Source: an uncultured Eubacteriales bacterium (lineage in GTDB: Bacteria; Bacillota; Clostridia; Lachnospirales; Lachnospiraceae). Taken from it: 64,000 nt of DNA. The DNA lies in the NCBI GenBank assembly GCA_900316115.1, contig ONBN01000002.1:1-64000 (forward strand), given 5' to 3'. Positions 9,743-17,759 of this stretch are shown one piece after another. The stretch's first letter is position 1; each line of letters starts with the position of its first letter. The notes beneath the pieces were generated by a model. It was not told the DNA's origin, did not search any database, and worked only from the letters and a program-made list of their open reading frames with translations. The position numbers and the translations under genes are program-made.

Positions 9743-10842
9743 GTGATCTGAACTCCTTCGCTGTCTGAGCCTTTGCCGCCACACTGGATGACTGTAACCT
9801 GTCCCCGCCCATTAAGAAGCTGCATGGACAGATCCTCTGGCTCCCCTGTAAGATAGATATACTCTGCAAATTTCACAGTACCCGGATTTTCCAGGTATTC
9901 CTGCACAACCACCGGCTTATCCTTAACTCCGCCGCTTTGCAGGAAAAGATAAAGAACGCTTTCCACATCTTCCCGGGTACGGATCTTCTGTATATGTATT
10001 CTTCCTGCATTTTTATCATAAACTGCCGCCTGACCGGAAATCTTACGCTCCATAAAATCTTCCAAAATAGCAGCAAATACCTCTGCTGCTGTTTCTGCCC
10101 ATAATGGGTTTCGCTTTTTCTGAAAGCTTTCTGCCAGAAGCAACACTGTATCATCTACAGGATAACTTTTTTCCCGGATCATCACATCATCCAGCTTGCC
10201 TGTAAGCTTCCAGTGGATCTGGCGGATATTGTCTCCTGGCCTGTATGTCCGGATATCAAATGTCTCTCCCGGATCCTCACCAGGACGCTTTCCTGAATAA
10301 CGGAAGCTTTCCATGTCAAAGCCTTCCCCTGCAAGAAAGGAAAATCCCTTTTTCTGCCTGTCAGGCATAACAACCACTGCATTACTTTCCTTTGCCTGCC
10401 TTTTCCCGGAAAAAACATGGAAAAGATCCTGACAATACCATTCCTTAAAGGTAAAGGCAACACATCCGCACCACTGGCTTTCTCCCTGAAATTCAAGAGT
10501 CAGATCCCCCTTACTTCTTAAAGAACAGCTTACGGTCAGCCATCCCTTTTCCCCAGTCAGAGAATTCTCCCACCATAGCTTTCCTTTTCCTGCAAAAACA
10601 GGCAATACAGAAAGATTCTGAAGCCGGATCTTTCCTGTAAATTCACTGCCTCGTTCTGATGCTCTTGGAAGCAGGATCTGCACCTGCACCTTACGCCCTG
10701 TACCGATGAGAAAAAGCCCGGACATTACCAGTGCCACGCAAAAAATAAGAAGAAGGACCATATACAGATATTCCCCTGTAAATACTGCTGCAGCTGCTAT
10801 GCCTGCCAGCCACAGAAGCCAGATCAGCCTGCTTTTCATCAT
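9655..10842 (-). CDS. DUF58 domain membrane protein
   Basis: 395 residues. Two N-terminal membrane helices (about 5-22 and 27-47) precede a beta-rich extracellular or periplasm-facing portion and the DUF58 core, seen in RYSGKRPGEDPGETFD, IRTYRPGDNIRQIHWKLTG and the following basic/acidic positions. DUF58 proteins have a von Willebrand A-like fold and are encoded beside MoxR AAA+ ATPases and transglutaminase membrane proteins, as here. The ATG overlaps the MoxR stop (ATGA). The C-terminus runs 88 bases into the transglutaminase gene. The last residues (after about 360) look unlike the family, so a lost earlier stop is possible. Its presumed partner MoxR is defective in this sequence. Confidence 0.8.
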   Translation of the reverse strand: MMKSRLIWLLWLAGIAAAAVFTGEYLYMVLLLIFCVALVMSGLFLIGTGRKVQVQILLPRASERGSEFTGKIRLQNLSVLPVFAGKGKLWWENSLTGEKGWLTVSCSLRSKGDLTLEFQGESQWCGCVAFTFKEWYCQDLFHVFSGKRQAKESNAVVVMPDRQKKGFSFLAGEGFDMESFRYSGKRPGEDPGETFDIRTYRPGDNIRQIHWKLTGKLDDVMIREKSYPVDDTVLLLAESFQKKRNPLWAETAAEVFAAILEDFMERKISGQAAVYDKNAGRIHIQKIRTREDVESVLYLFLQSGGVKDKPVVVQEYLENPGTVKFAEYIYLTGEPEDLSMQLLNGRGQVTVIQCGGKGSDSEGVQITWKFGLQRQDKDKKQNTDNSCPVFCWKLG

Positions 10843-11275
10843 CCGTCCACCCTTGGCACAGGCACCTGTAAAAGGATCTGTTCCAGGATCTGTCTTGGGC
10901 TTTTGTCCTCATACCTGGCTTTGGAATCCAGCACCATCCTGTGGCCTGCCACATCCCCAAATACTGCCTGTACATCCTTTGGCACCACAAAATCCCTGCC
11001 CTCCATAAAGGCATATGCCTTTGCCATACGCATCAGGGCAAGGGTACCTCTGGGGCTTAAGCCTAAAGTGATCATCTCATCTGCCCTGGTAGCCTCTGCA
11101 AGAGAAGCAGCATAATCCAGCACTGCATCGGATACATATACCTGCTGAACCTGCCATCCTCCAGCAGGATATGCCCCTTTGCCAGCACTGCCATCAGCAT
11201 TTTGTCTGTGATCTGCTTCTTCCCTTTTATGATTTTCCCCAGCTGTTCCTGCAACAGGGTGATCTTGTCAGCCAA
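10839..11275 (-). pseudogene. MoxR-family AAA+ ATPase with internal deletion
   Basis: The start is TTG 11275 after AGGAGG. The first 40 residues (KITLLQEQLGKIIKGKKQ ... GHILLED) are the normal N-terminus of a MoxR ATPase. At about 11152-11157 the sequence jumps into the C-terminal part, which continues in another frame: QVQQVYVSDAVLDYAA, then the lid domain (SPRGTLALMRMAKAYA, DFVVPKDVQAVF) to the normal end at 10839. Compared with the usual length of about 310 residues, roughly 160 are missing, including Walker A, Walker B and the sensor/arginine-finger region. The junction is also out of frame, so the first part ends in an unrelated tail. The product cannot be a working ATPase. It lies between the alpha-barrel lipoprotein and DUF58 genes, matching the usual MoxR-DUF58-transglutaminase order. 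Confidence 0.85.
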
Positions 11276-11324
11276 TATCCTCTCCTCCTTACCTGCTCCT
11301 GTATGATGTCCGTCTCTTCTGCTT

Positions 11325-12287
11325 CTATTTGTTATCAGTCATATTATAAAAGCTGTTTTGTTTTTCCTGTAATCTGTGATAGGCCGCCAGGGCGCAGAAA
11401 GCCTGATCTGTTGCCATAGGATCCGCATCTTCGTCCGGGATATGGGCAAAACCACCATCATCCTTTGCGAACTCCATCAGCCTGTCATAAAGACCTTTCC
11501 CGTCTTTTTTAAACCGGCTGTCCTCATTACAGTCTACTCCATATGTGGAAAGAGCGATCACTGTCTGGGAAATGGATTCTGAGCTTTTTGCCCCATAAGC
11601 CGTATATCCTCCATCCTTATCCTGGGCATCTGCCAGGAAAGTGATCCCCTTCTCAATGGTTTCTTTTATATCCTTATCCTGCTGGTAAGGCTCCAGACAG
11701 GTAAGGGTCATTGCAGTAATATCCACATCTGCTGTATCTGTATTTTCACTTAAAGAAAAACCTCCCTCCGGCTTTTCTTTTTCAAGGATAAAATCCAGAT
11801 ACTTCTGCTGCAGCTGTCCATCCACATCTGAGCGGTCTGCATTCAGGGCAAGAAGGGCGAAGACTGCGCCGTTCAATCCCTGTGAAACTACTGTATCATA
11901 ATCTTCCAATGGCTTTTTAATGTCATAGCCTGCCACATCCTCCGGGTTATCCCCGATGGCTGTCAGGGCAAGGGTAACTCTGGAATATTCTGTATAACGG
12001 TTATCGCTTAAGATACCCTCCTGTTCCTTTACCCTTTTTTCCAGGTTTGCCCTGTATTTTTCATAATAGGAATCCTCCACCTCTACACCGGATCTGGCAA
12101 GTGCCATCACCGTCCACTCTCCTCCAAGGGTATTGGATTCAGGGGAAGTAACCGTTTCCATTTCATAAGCAGCTGTTTTCTTGATGGCATCTTCCGGTGT
12201 ATTACTGCTTTTCCCACAGCCTGTAAGCATGGCTGCAGACAGCGTACCGATCAGAAGCCATTTTCTTATTTTGTATTCCCTGATCAT
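11325..12287 (-). CDS. Lipoprotein with prenyltransferase/intrinsic-factor-like alpha-barrel repeats
   Basis: About 320 residues from ATG 12287, which overlaps the TIM-barrel stop (ATGA) and follows GAGGAG. An N-terminal signal with lipobox LTGC (about residues 19-22) predicts a lipid-anchored surface protein. The rest is helical with repeated Gly-Gly turns: GGEWTVMALARSGV, GLNGAVFALLALNA, GGFSLSENTDTADVD, GGYTAYGAKSSESIS and GGFAHIPDEDADPM, each followed by a helix of the AMTLTCL/AFCALAAY type. This is the pattern of alpha6/alpha6 terpenoid cyclase/prenyltransferase barrels, the fold of the N-terminal domain of intrinsic factor and transcobalamin. With the DUF4430 gene in the same riboswitch operon, the pair looks like a split cobalamin carrier. 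Ligand binding is inferred, and no prenyltransferase zinc motif was noted. Confidence 0.75.
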   Translation of the reverse strand: MIREYKIRKWLLIGTLSAAMLTGCGKSSNTPEDAIKKTAAYEMETVTSPESNTLGGEWTVMALARSGVEVEDSYYEKYRANLEKRVKEQEGILSDNRYTEYSRVTLALTAIGDNPEDVAGYDIKKPLEDYDTVVSQGLNGAVFALLALNADRSDVDGQLQQKYLDFILEKEKPEGGFSLSENTDTADVDITAMTLTCLEPYQQDKDIKETIEKGITFLADAQDKDGGYTAYGAKSSESISQTVIALSTYGVDCNEDSRFKKDGKGLYDRLMEFAKDDGGFAHIPDEDADPMATDQAFCALAAYHRLQEKQNSFYNMTDNK

Positions 12288-13045
12288 TTTAAGGCTCCTC
12301 CTTCCAGTGATCTGATCTTCTCCCAGCAAAGCTGTACATCCTCTTTTTTCATACATTCAATGGTCCATGTCCGTTCTTCTGTAAGAGGCAGGGCTTCCAA
12401 CACCTGCCGATAGGGGAGATTCCCCCGTCCAAGGCCAATATGGGCATCCCTGTCCCCAAGATTATCGTGTACATGTACATGAGTCACATAAGGGGCAAGA
12501 GCTTTTGCCCAGTCTATCACATCCACAGACGAATAGCAGTGTGCATGTCCAATGTCCAGACACAGTTTGAAATTAGGACGATCCACTTTGCGGTATACAT
12601 CTAACAGTAATTCCCAGTCATCATCAAAAACATTCTCAAGAACCACTTCCAGTTCCTGCCTGCTCTCCATAAACTCACTGAAAAACCGGCTGACCTGGTC
12701 TGCCCAGCCCTGTTTATAATATACATAAGGATTCATCCCGGAATGGAAAACGATCTTTTTTGCACCAAGAAGAAGCCCTGCCTGATAACACTGGGAGAAC
12801 CGCTTCATAGTCGCTTCCCGTACAAGACTGTCATAGGCAGCCGGATTCACATCCAGGAAAGAGCCATGAAGAGTCAATTCCTTTGTTCCCATCCTTTTTA
12901 ATTTTTCCCTGTATGCATCTATGGATTCTGAAAAACGATCCAGATTATCTGAAATTGAAAAATCGATGCTTTCCACTCCCATCCCAGTCTGCCGGATCAG
13001 CTCCTCCATCTGGTCATCCGGAAGTAAATGGCTGATATATATCAT
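12284..13045 (-). CDS. Sugar phosphate isomerase/epimerase-like TIM-barrel protein
   Basis: 253 residues of the AP-endonuclease-2/xylose-isomerase-like TIM barrel. Metal-site motifs are visible: LHGSFLDV, KKIVFHSG, VVLENVFDD, KLCLDIGHAHCYSS and THVHVHDN, plus DAHIGLGRG near the end. The set of His, Glu and Asp residues is complete, so a divalent-metal enzyme is likely, but the substrate cannot be read from sequence. It sits between the ECF S component and the alpha-barrel lipoprotein and overlaps the latter by four bases, so it belongs to the cobalamin-controlled operon. A role in modifying or salvaging a corrinoid side group is a guess only. Confidence 0.8.
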   Translation of the reverse strand: MIYISHLLPDDQMEELIRQTGMGVESIDFSISDNLDRFSESIDAYREKLKRMGTKELTLHGSFLDVNPAAYDSLVREATMKRFSQCYQAGLLLGAKKIVFHSGMNPYVYYKQGWADQVSRFFSEFMESRQELEVVLENVFDDDWELLLDVYRKVDRPNFKLCLDIGHAHCYSSVDVIDWAKALAPYVTHVHVHDNLGDRDAHIGLGRGNLPYRQVLEALPLTEERTWTIECMKKEDVQLCWEKIRSLEGGALK

Positions 13046-13064
13046 ATATTAATTTTACCTCATT

Positions 13065-13928
13065 TCACCGCTGTATTAGCCCGTATTTTACCTTGATCCT
13101 TTCCAGCTTTGTAAGAAGGGGACGGCTTAAGATACACAAAAAGATCACTGTGGAAGCAGCATGTACCAGATCCACCGGGATCCCTGAAATATAAAACGCG
13201 ATCAGGCTTTCTTTTGTAATATACCCATATGCCATAAGGATGCTGGCCGGGTTCATAATCCCCCCATAGATCAGCACTACGCTTAAAAAACCATAAATAC
13301 ATAGGTCTATCTTCCTGGCTTTCAGGATGCCTTTTTTGTACAGGATCCCTGCAAGAAAGCCAATGATCCCAAAGGAAAACATCTGCCATGGTGTCCAGGG
13401 TCCCTGTCCCATAAACATATTGGAGATCAGCATGATCAGGCAGCCTACCAGAAAACCTGCCTCACCTCCAAAGGAAATCCCGGTAAGGATCACAAAAGCA
13501 GCCACAGGCTTAAAGCTTGGCACCATGAAAAAGGCAGCCCTTCCAGCTACTCCAAGGGCAGCCAGCACAGCGATCACCATGATCTCCCTTGCCTTTGGTT
13601 TCCTGCCTTCAAACATCATAAAAAAAGGAAGCATAGCTGCAAATACAACGATCAGACTGCTGATCATATATTTCTTCCCATGGAAGATCCGCACAGACAG
13701 ATATAAAAGAGCCGGTACTACCAGAAGCATCAGCACAAGGGCAAACCAGGTACGCCGCCCTACCTTGCCCTCTTTTTCCATCTGCCGGATGATCAGCCCG
13801 TCTGATGGCAGCTGATATTCCTCCAGATCCTCTTCTTCATTACTTAAATTCGCACTATGATCCCCATTTTCTTCCGGTTGTGCAAGAAAGCTGTCCAGTA
13901 AATGGTCTAATTCCTGTTCTGTAAGCAT
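13065..13928 (-). CDS. ECF transporter S component (probably corrinoid-specific, CbrT-like)
   Basis: 287 residues. The first 55 are hydrophilic and acidic, an unusual cytoplasmic extension. About eight hydrophobic segments follow, including LVLMLLVVPALLYL, IMVIAVLAALGVAGRAAFF and MFSFGIIGFLAGIL; the AALGVAGRAAFF segment fits the ECF S-component interface helix with its small residues. Segment PSFKPVAAFVILTGISFG is typical of the family that includes CbrT and other ECF S proteins. It is encoded just after its ATPase gene (22-base overlap) and the T component, under a cobalamin-type riboswitch. The likely substrate is therefore vitamin B12 or its precursors. Specificity is from context. Confidence 0.8.
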   Translation of the reverse strand: MLTEQELDHLLDSFLAQPEENGDHSANLSNEEEDLEEYQLPSDGLIIRQMEKEGKVGRRTWFALVLMLLVVPALLYLSVRIFHGKKYMISSLIVVFAAMLPFFMMFEGRKPKAREIMVIAVLAALGVAGRAAFFMVPSFKPVAAFVILTGISFGGEAGFLVGCLIMLISNMFMGQGPWTPWQMFSFGIIGFLAGILYKKGILKARKIDLCIYGFLSVVLIYGGIMNPASILMAYGYITKESLIAFYISGIPVDLVHAASTVIFLCILSRPLLTKLERIKVKYGLIQR

Positions 13929-15601
13929 GCAATCACATCCTTTCCAGTTACTGCGTCCGGAAAATACTGTCTTGCCATCCGGTTGGCTGCTGTTGTATAG
14001 AAATTATTTCCTGCAAAAAAGCTTTTTGCATCATTCTCTGTTACAATATTTCCTTCAAAAAATAATCCAACCCTGTCCGCATACTCTGCCACAAACTCGA
14101 TGTCATGAGAAATCATAAATATGGTCATTCCGTGAGACTGAAGCTTTTTCAGTATTTTGCCAAGTTCTTCCTTATATTCGCCATCCATTCCCTTTGTAGG
14201 CTCATCCATCAGAAGGATACGTGGCCGCAGAAGAAGTACTTTGGCAAGGGCAAGCCTTTGCTGCTCTCCGCCGCTTAAATCATAAGGATGACGATCCAGA
14301 AGTCCCTCCAGCTTTGTCAGGCTTACAATCCCTTCAATTGCTTTTTCTTTTTTCATATGGGACTGGTATTCCAGGGACATATGCTCTTTCTTCCCGCCGA
14401 TCACGGAATACAGATCCTCCAGTACGGTTTTCTTCAGGAAAATATTCTGAGGATTCTGGGGAAGCACTCCCAGACAGCCAAAATACAATTCTTTATCCTT
14501 GTAAGAACGAAGATCCCTGCCCTCCAGGCGGATCCTTCCTCTGTATGGCTGATTCACTCTTGACAGAAGGGATAAAGTGGTGCTTTTTCCTGTACCATTT
14601 CCTCCTACAAGTGCATAAAATTCCCCCTTATTGATCTGAAAGGAAAGATCCCTGACTACATCCGGACTGTCCTTTTCATAGCGGAACCACAGATCTTTTA
14701 CCTGGATAGCAGGCTCTGCAGAACCTGAAGGTGCTTTCGCTTTCCTTATGCCTGTAGTGATCTTGGGATGCTCTTTTACATACTCACCCAGCCATTTTCT
14801 TCCCTGGCTTACGGTAAGGGGACATTCTCCTGTCCCTTCCACTGCACTGAATATCTGTACAGGCACAGGCATAGAAAGAAACATTCCCCTGTCAGCCTTA
14901 CGAAGGCCTGCTCCAACCTCCCCAGGCGTGCCCTGCATCTGTATCTGACCCTCTGACATTACATAGACCTGATCTGTATAGGGAAGGATCTCCTGTAGTC
15001 TGTGTTCTGTAAGGATCACGGTAGTGCCGATATCACGGTTGATCTTTTTTACTGTTTCAAGAAAATCAGAAGCTGCAATAGGATCCAGCTGGGAGGTAGG
15101 TTCATCCAGGATCAGAAGGGAAGGATGCATAGCCATCACTGCTGCCAGATTCAGAAGCTGTTTCTGACCTCCGGATAATTCGGATACATTTTTATAAAAC
15201 CACTGATGAATGCCAAAATAACTGGCCATCTCTGCCACACGGAGCCGGATAGTCCCATTGTCACATCCAAGGCTTTCCAGACCAAAGGCCAGTTCATGCC
15301 ATACCTTATCTGTTACGATCTGATTGTCTGGATTCTGCATCACAAAACCGATCTCCTGGCTTTGCGTCCTGTGATCTGTCTTTGCCAGGCTTTTCCCTTT
15401 ATAAAGGATCTCCCCTTCCGTTTTTCCATATGGGGCAAGGGCTGATTTTAAATGACGCAAAAGGGTACTTTTCCCACATCCGCTTCTGCCGCAGATAATG
15501 TTTAAAGTGCCCTCTTTTATATTCAGCTTTGTGTGATCCAGCACATTCCTGGAACTGTCCGGATAGGCAAAGCAAAAGTCACGTATTTCCACAATATTCA
15601 T
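13907..15601 (-). CDS. ECF transporter ATPase, two fused ABC domains
   Basis: 564 residues with two complete ABC cassettes. First: Walker A GRSGCGKST (about 37-45), Q-loop VMQNPDNQIV, signature LSGGQKQ, Walker B LLILDEPTSQLDP and His in LTEHRL. Second: Walker A VGGNGTGKSTT, Q-loop LPQNPQNIF, signature LSGGEQQRLALAK, Walker B ILLMDEPTKGMD and ISHD. This is a fused A-A' pair that drives an energy-coupling-factor importer. The ATG at 15601 follows AAGGAT. It starts 5 bases after the T-component gene ends, and its own end overlaps the S-component start, so all three are translationally linked. All nucleotide-binding residues are present. Confidence 0.92.
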   Translation of the reverse strand: MNIVEIRDFCFAYPDSSRNVLDHTKLNIKEGTLNIICGRSGCGKSTLLRHLKSALAPYGKTEGEILYKGKSLAKTDHRTQSQEIGFVMQNPDNQIVTDKVWHELAFGLESLGCDNGTIRLRVAEMASYFGIHQWFYKNVSELSGGQKQLLNLAAVMAMHPSLLILDEPTSQLDPIAASDFLETVKKINRDIGTTVILTEHRLQEILPYTDQVYVMSEGQIQMQGTPGEVGAGLRKADRGMFLSMPVPVQIFSAVEGTGECPLTVSQGRKWLGEYVKEHPKITTGIRKAKAPSGSAEPAIQVKDLWFRYEKDSPDVVRDLSFQINKGEFYALVGGNGTGKSTTLSLLSRVNQPYRGRIRLEGRDLRSYKDKELYFGCLGVLPQNPQNIFLKKTVLEDLYSVIGGKKEHMSLEYQSHMKKEKAIEGIVSLTKLEGLLDRHPYDLSGGEQQRLALAKVLLLRPRILLMDEPTKGMDGEYKEELGKILKKLQSHGMTIFMISHDIEFVAEYADRVGLFFEGNIVTENDAKSFFAGNNFYTTAANRMARQYFPDAVTGKDVIACLQNRN

Positions 15602-15606
15602 AAGTC

Positions 15607-16632
15607 TTATCCTTCCTGTTCCAGTTCTTCATAAATCCGCCGGTAAGTCATGCCGATATCTGCGCCTGCATGCTTTCGGCTGTTTTTCAGGCGTATCTGT
15701 TCTGTAATCTCAAGGATCACAGGCAAAAAACAAAACAGGCCAAAGCACAGATAAGTGGCAGCAGTTAAAAGGCCGCCGGCCAAAATCGGCGCAGTCCTGC
15801 CCTGGATCGTAAAACCTGCCAGCAGGATCCGTGGATTATAGGAGGCATAAGCTGCCCCTTTAGCAATCCCTGTTGTAAAAATCAGAAATAACGCAGCCAT
15901 GCCTGCCCCAAGGACTTTGTCTCTGTTTGTAAAACGATATATGGAAAAAGCAGTCCGCCCAGGCAGGCCGTACCCTCTGCTTTTCATGGAATCAGAAGTT
16001 TCGATGGCATTCTCCAGCGCCCAGGTGATCAAAATGGACAGGATATTCAGCCCATACCGGATACGCCGGAACAGATTCCCTTCAGACACATCTCTTCCCA
16101 TTCCTTTCTGCCCGTTACGAATCACCTTCAACTGGTGAAGGAACTCCGGCACAAACCGAAGAGCCATGGACAGCACCAGTGACAAGGCTGGTATGATCCT
16201 GCCAAACAGATAAATAAACTTATCACTGGTCATCACCTGATTGTAGCAGGAAAACCACTGGATCACCACAAACATCACAGCACCAAGCACAACACCGTAT
16301 ACCAGTGCTTCAAGTGTTACCCAGTTCCCACTGCTTTCTATATAATAAAGCATGGTAACACCATAATGGTTGAACATCGGATTCAGAAGAGCTATGATCA
16401 AAAGAGCCGGCAATGTAAAAAGAAAGCTTTGCTTTAATGTTTTCCCGGCTCCGTTCAGCAATATCCCATAGCTTACTGCCCCTGCATAGGAAACAGCAAG
16501 AACCAGCGGATGCTGGCTGAACATGGTAAATATGAGCACAACAGCAAAATAAAAGAAATTCAGCAGCGGATGACACCTGGAAAAGGTATCCGCTGCCTCA
16601 AAGGCTTCAGCCTTCCTTTCGGTCTTCTTCAC
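15607..16632 (-). CDS. ECF transporter T component (CbiQ/EcfT family)
   Basis: 341 residues starting with GTG at 16632, preceded by AGGGAG at 7 bases. Membrane segments lie in the N-terminal third (LNFFYFAVVLIFTMF, LVLAVSYAGAVSYGILL, LFTLPALLIIALL) and further ones at about 120-150 and 235-320. The cytoplasmic coupling helices carry the family motif in AIETSDSMKSRGYG (about 210-223), the Arg-Gly signature that docks into the ATPases. It couples ATP hydrolysis to toppling of the S component. The gene overlaps the preceding LRR gene by 26 bases. Confidence 0.88.
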   Translation of the reverse strand: MKKTERKAEAFEAADTFSRCHPLLNFFYFAVVLIFTMFSQHPLVLAVSYAGAVSYGILLNGAGKTLKQSFLFTLPALLIIALLNPMFNHYGVTMLYYIESSGNWVTLEALVYGVVLGAVMFVVIQWFSCYNQVMTSDKFIYLFGRIIPALSLVLSMALRFVPEFLHQLKVIRNGQKGMGRDVSEGNLFRRIRYGLNILSILITWALENAIETSDSMKSRGYGLPGRTAFSIYRFTNRDKVLGAGMAALFLIFTTGIAKGAAYASYNPRILLAGFTIQGRTAPILAGGLLTAATYLCFGLFCFLPVILEITEQIRLKNSRKHAGADIGMTYRRIYEELEQEG

Positions 16633-17527
16633 AGATATACTCCCTTTTTAATTCATACTCATCGCAATAAGCATCCATTTTGCTGCCCTTCCTGCATCGG
16701 ATGGTACAGCTTTTATTCACGATCCATGGGCCAACATACTCAGGATCATGGAAAATATCCAGATATTCCAGTCTGCTGCAGCCATGAAATACCCAACGTC
16801 CCAGGGTCCGCACGCTTTCCGGGATCCTCACATGACGCAGGTTCTTACATCTGAAAAATGCACTGTCCCCAATCTCTGTGATCCCCTGAGACAAAGTCAG
16901 TTCTTCAAGTCCACAGAAATAGAAGGCCTGTTCCCCGATAAAACGAACAGAAGAAGGAAGCCGGATCTGCCTTAACTCCTTACATCTGTAAAAAGCCATC
17001 TTATCGATCACACGCAATCTCTCCGGCAGAACCACTTCATTCAGCCGCACACAAGAATCAAAAGCCCCTTCTGGAATCTGTGTGCATCTGGATCCCTGGG
17101 GAAATACTGCTTTCTTCAGGTTATTACATTCTCTGTAGGCCTGTGCTCCAAGGATTTCCAAAGATGGGGGAAATACTGTCTGACGGAGATTGTGATTCTC
17201 TGCAAAAGCCCTCTTTTTGATCTCTTTTAAGGTATCAGGAAACTGGACAGATTTACGGAACTGGCAGCCTTCAAAGGCCTGCTTCCCGATGATCCTGCAT
17301 TTTGGCGGAAGCACCACTTCTTTGATCTTTCCATTTTCCATAAAACATTTGTCATCAATAAAAATATATTCCGGCGGAATCACTCCGCACTGGGCTTTTT
17401 CTTTTTTTGCGTCCTGAAATGTATAGGTACGGGAATCGAACCTTAATGTATTCCATCCCGGTGTATTCTGATCTGTGTACATATATAAGCTGGTCTCTCC
17501 TGGTATTTTCTCCCTGTTTTCCCTCAC
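16607..17527 (-). CDS. BspA-like leucine-rich-repeat protein, first gene after the riboswitch
   Basis: 306 residues from GTG 17527 (AAAGGA four bases upstream); ATG 17482 is an alternative. From about residue 60 to 285 it is built of some nine LRR_5 repeats of the form IKEVVLPPKCRIIGKQAFEG, each with the I..xAFxxC consensus. There is no signal peptide, membrane helix or sorting motif, so it appears cytoplasmic, unlike most BspA-type proteins. As the first gene of the cobalamin-controlled operon, overlapping the T-component gene, it may act with the importer or be a regulator or scaffold. No catalytic motif was seen. Its function is unknown. Confidence 0.75.
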   Translation of the reverse strand: MRENREKIPGETSLYMYTDQNTPGWNTLRFDSRTYTFQDAKKEKAQCGVIPPEYIFIDDKCFMENGKIKEVVLPPKCRIIGKQAFEGCQFRKSVQFPDTLKEIKKRAFAENHNLRQTVFPPSLEILGAQAYRECNNLKKAVFPQGSRCTQIPEGAFDSCVRLNEVVLPERLRVIDKMAFYRCKELRQIRLPSSVRFIGEQAFYFCGLEELTLSQGITEIGDSAFFRCKNLRHVRIPESVRTLGRWVFHGCSRLEYLDIFHDPEYVGPWIVNKSCTIRCRKGSKMDAYCDEYELKREYICEEDRKEG

Positions 17528-17553
17528 AAAATCCTTTTACAGGTAAAATGGAT

Positions 17554-17705
17554 AACAAAAACAGAGCCCTACGGTCTGCCGCAAGCCTCTGTCCTCTTAA
17601 CAACGTGTTGGATATGCTGACTCAAAATGCCTCCCGGCATCTCACACAGTGAAACGGTTCCGGAATCACACCGGATTTCCTTTAACAGATCTCTTGGATC
17701 TGACC
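17554..17705 (-). ncRNA. Cobalamin-type riboswitch with intrinsic terminator
   Basis: Minus-strand transcript from the promoter at 17731-17759. It contains, in order, CCGGTGTGATTCCGGAAC, CACTGTGT, GAGTCAG and CCAACACGTTGT, matching the cobalamin core (GGTG..A.UCC, C.G....CUGU) and a variant B12 box. A terminator follows: ACAGAG (17587-17592) pairs with CTCTGT (17561-17566), then a T run. A nearly identical arrangement occurs at 474-620. The operon it leads encodes an ECF importer and transcobalamin-like surface proteins, which supports a corrinoid ligand. Repression when cobalamin is plentiful is inferred from the terminator. It is shorter than the classic aptamer, so a structural variant is possible. 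Confidence 0.8.
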
Positions 17706-17730
17706 ACGCCTGGTAATTTATAATTGTTAT

Positions 17731-17759
17731 ATTATAGCAGTTCGTATTTTTTATGTCAA
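17731..17759 (-). promoter_or_regulatory. Consensus promoter of the riboswitch operon
   Basis: On the minus strand, TTGACA (17754-17759) and TATAAT (17731-17736) are separated by exactly 17 bases, a perfect housekeeping-sigma consensus. The -35 overlaps the last codons of the eutP gene. Such a strong promoter with a terminator-type riboswitch suggests high expression when cobalamin is low. Confidence 0.9.

Noticed and set aside
13060..13390. Separate minus-strand gene inside the ECF S component (109 codons)
   Set aside because: A shadow frame; the S-component frame has continuous membrane segments and the correct family motifs.
17355..17603. Minus-strand ORF of 82 codons across the terminator of the first riboswitch
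   Set aside because: It overlaps the terminator and the start of the LRR gene in another frame and has no ribosome site.
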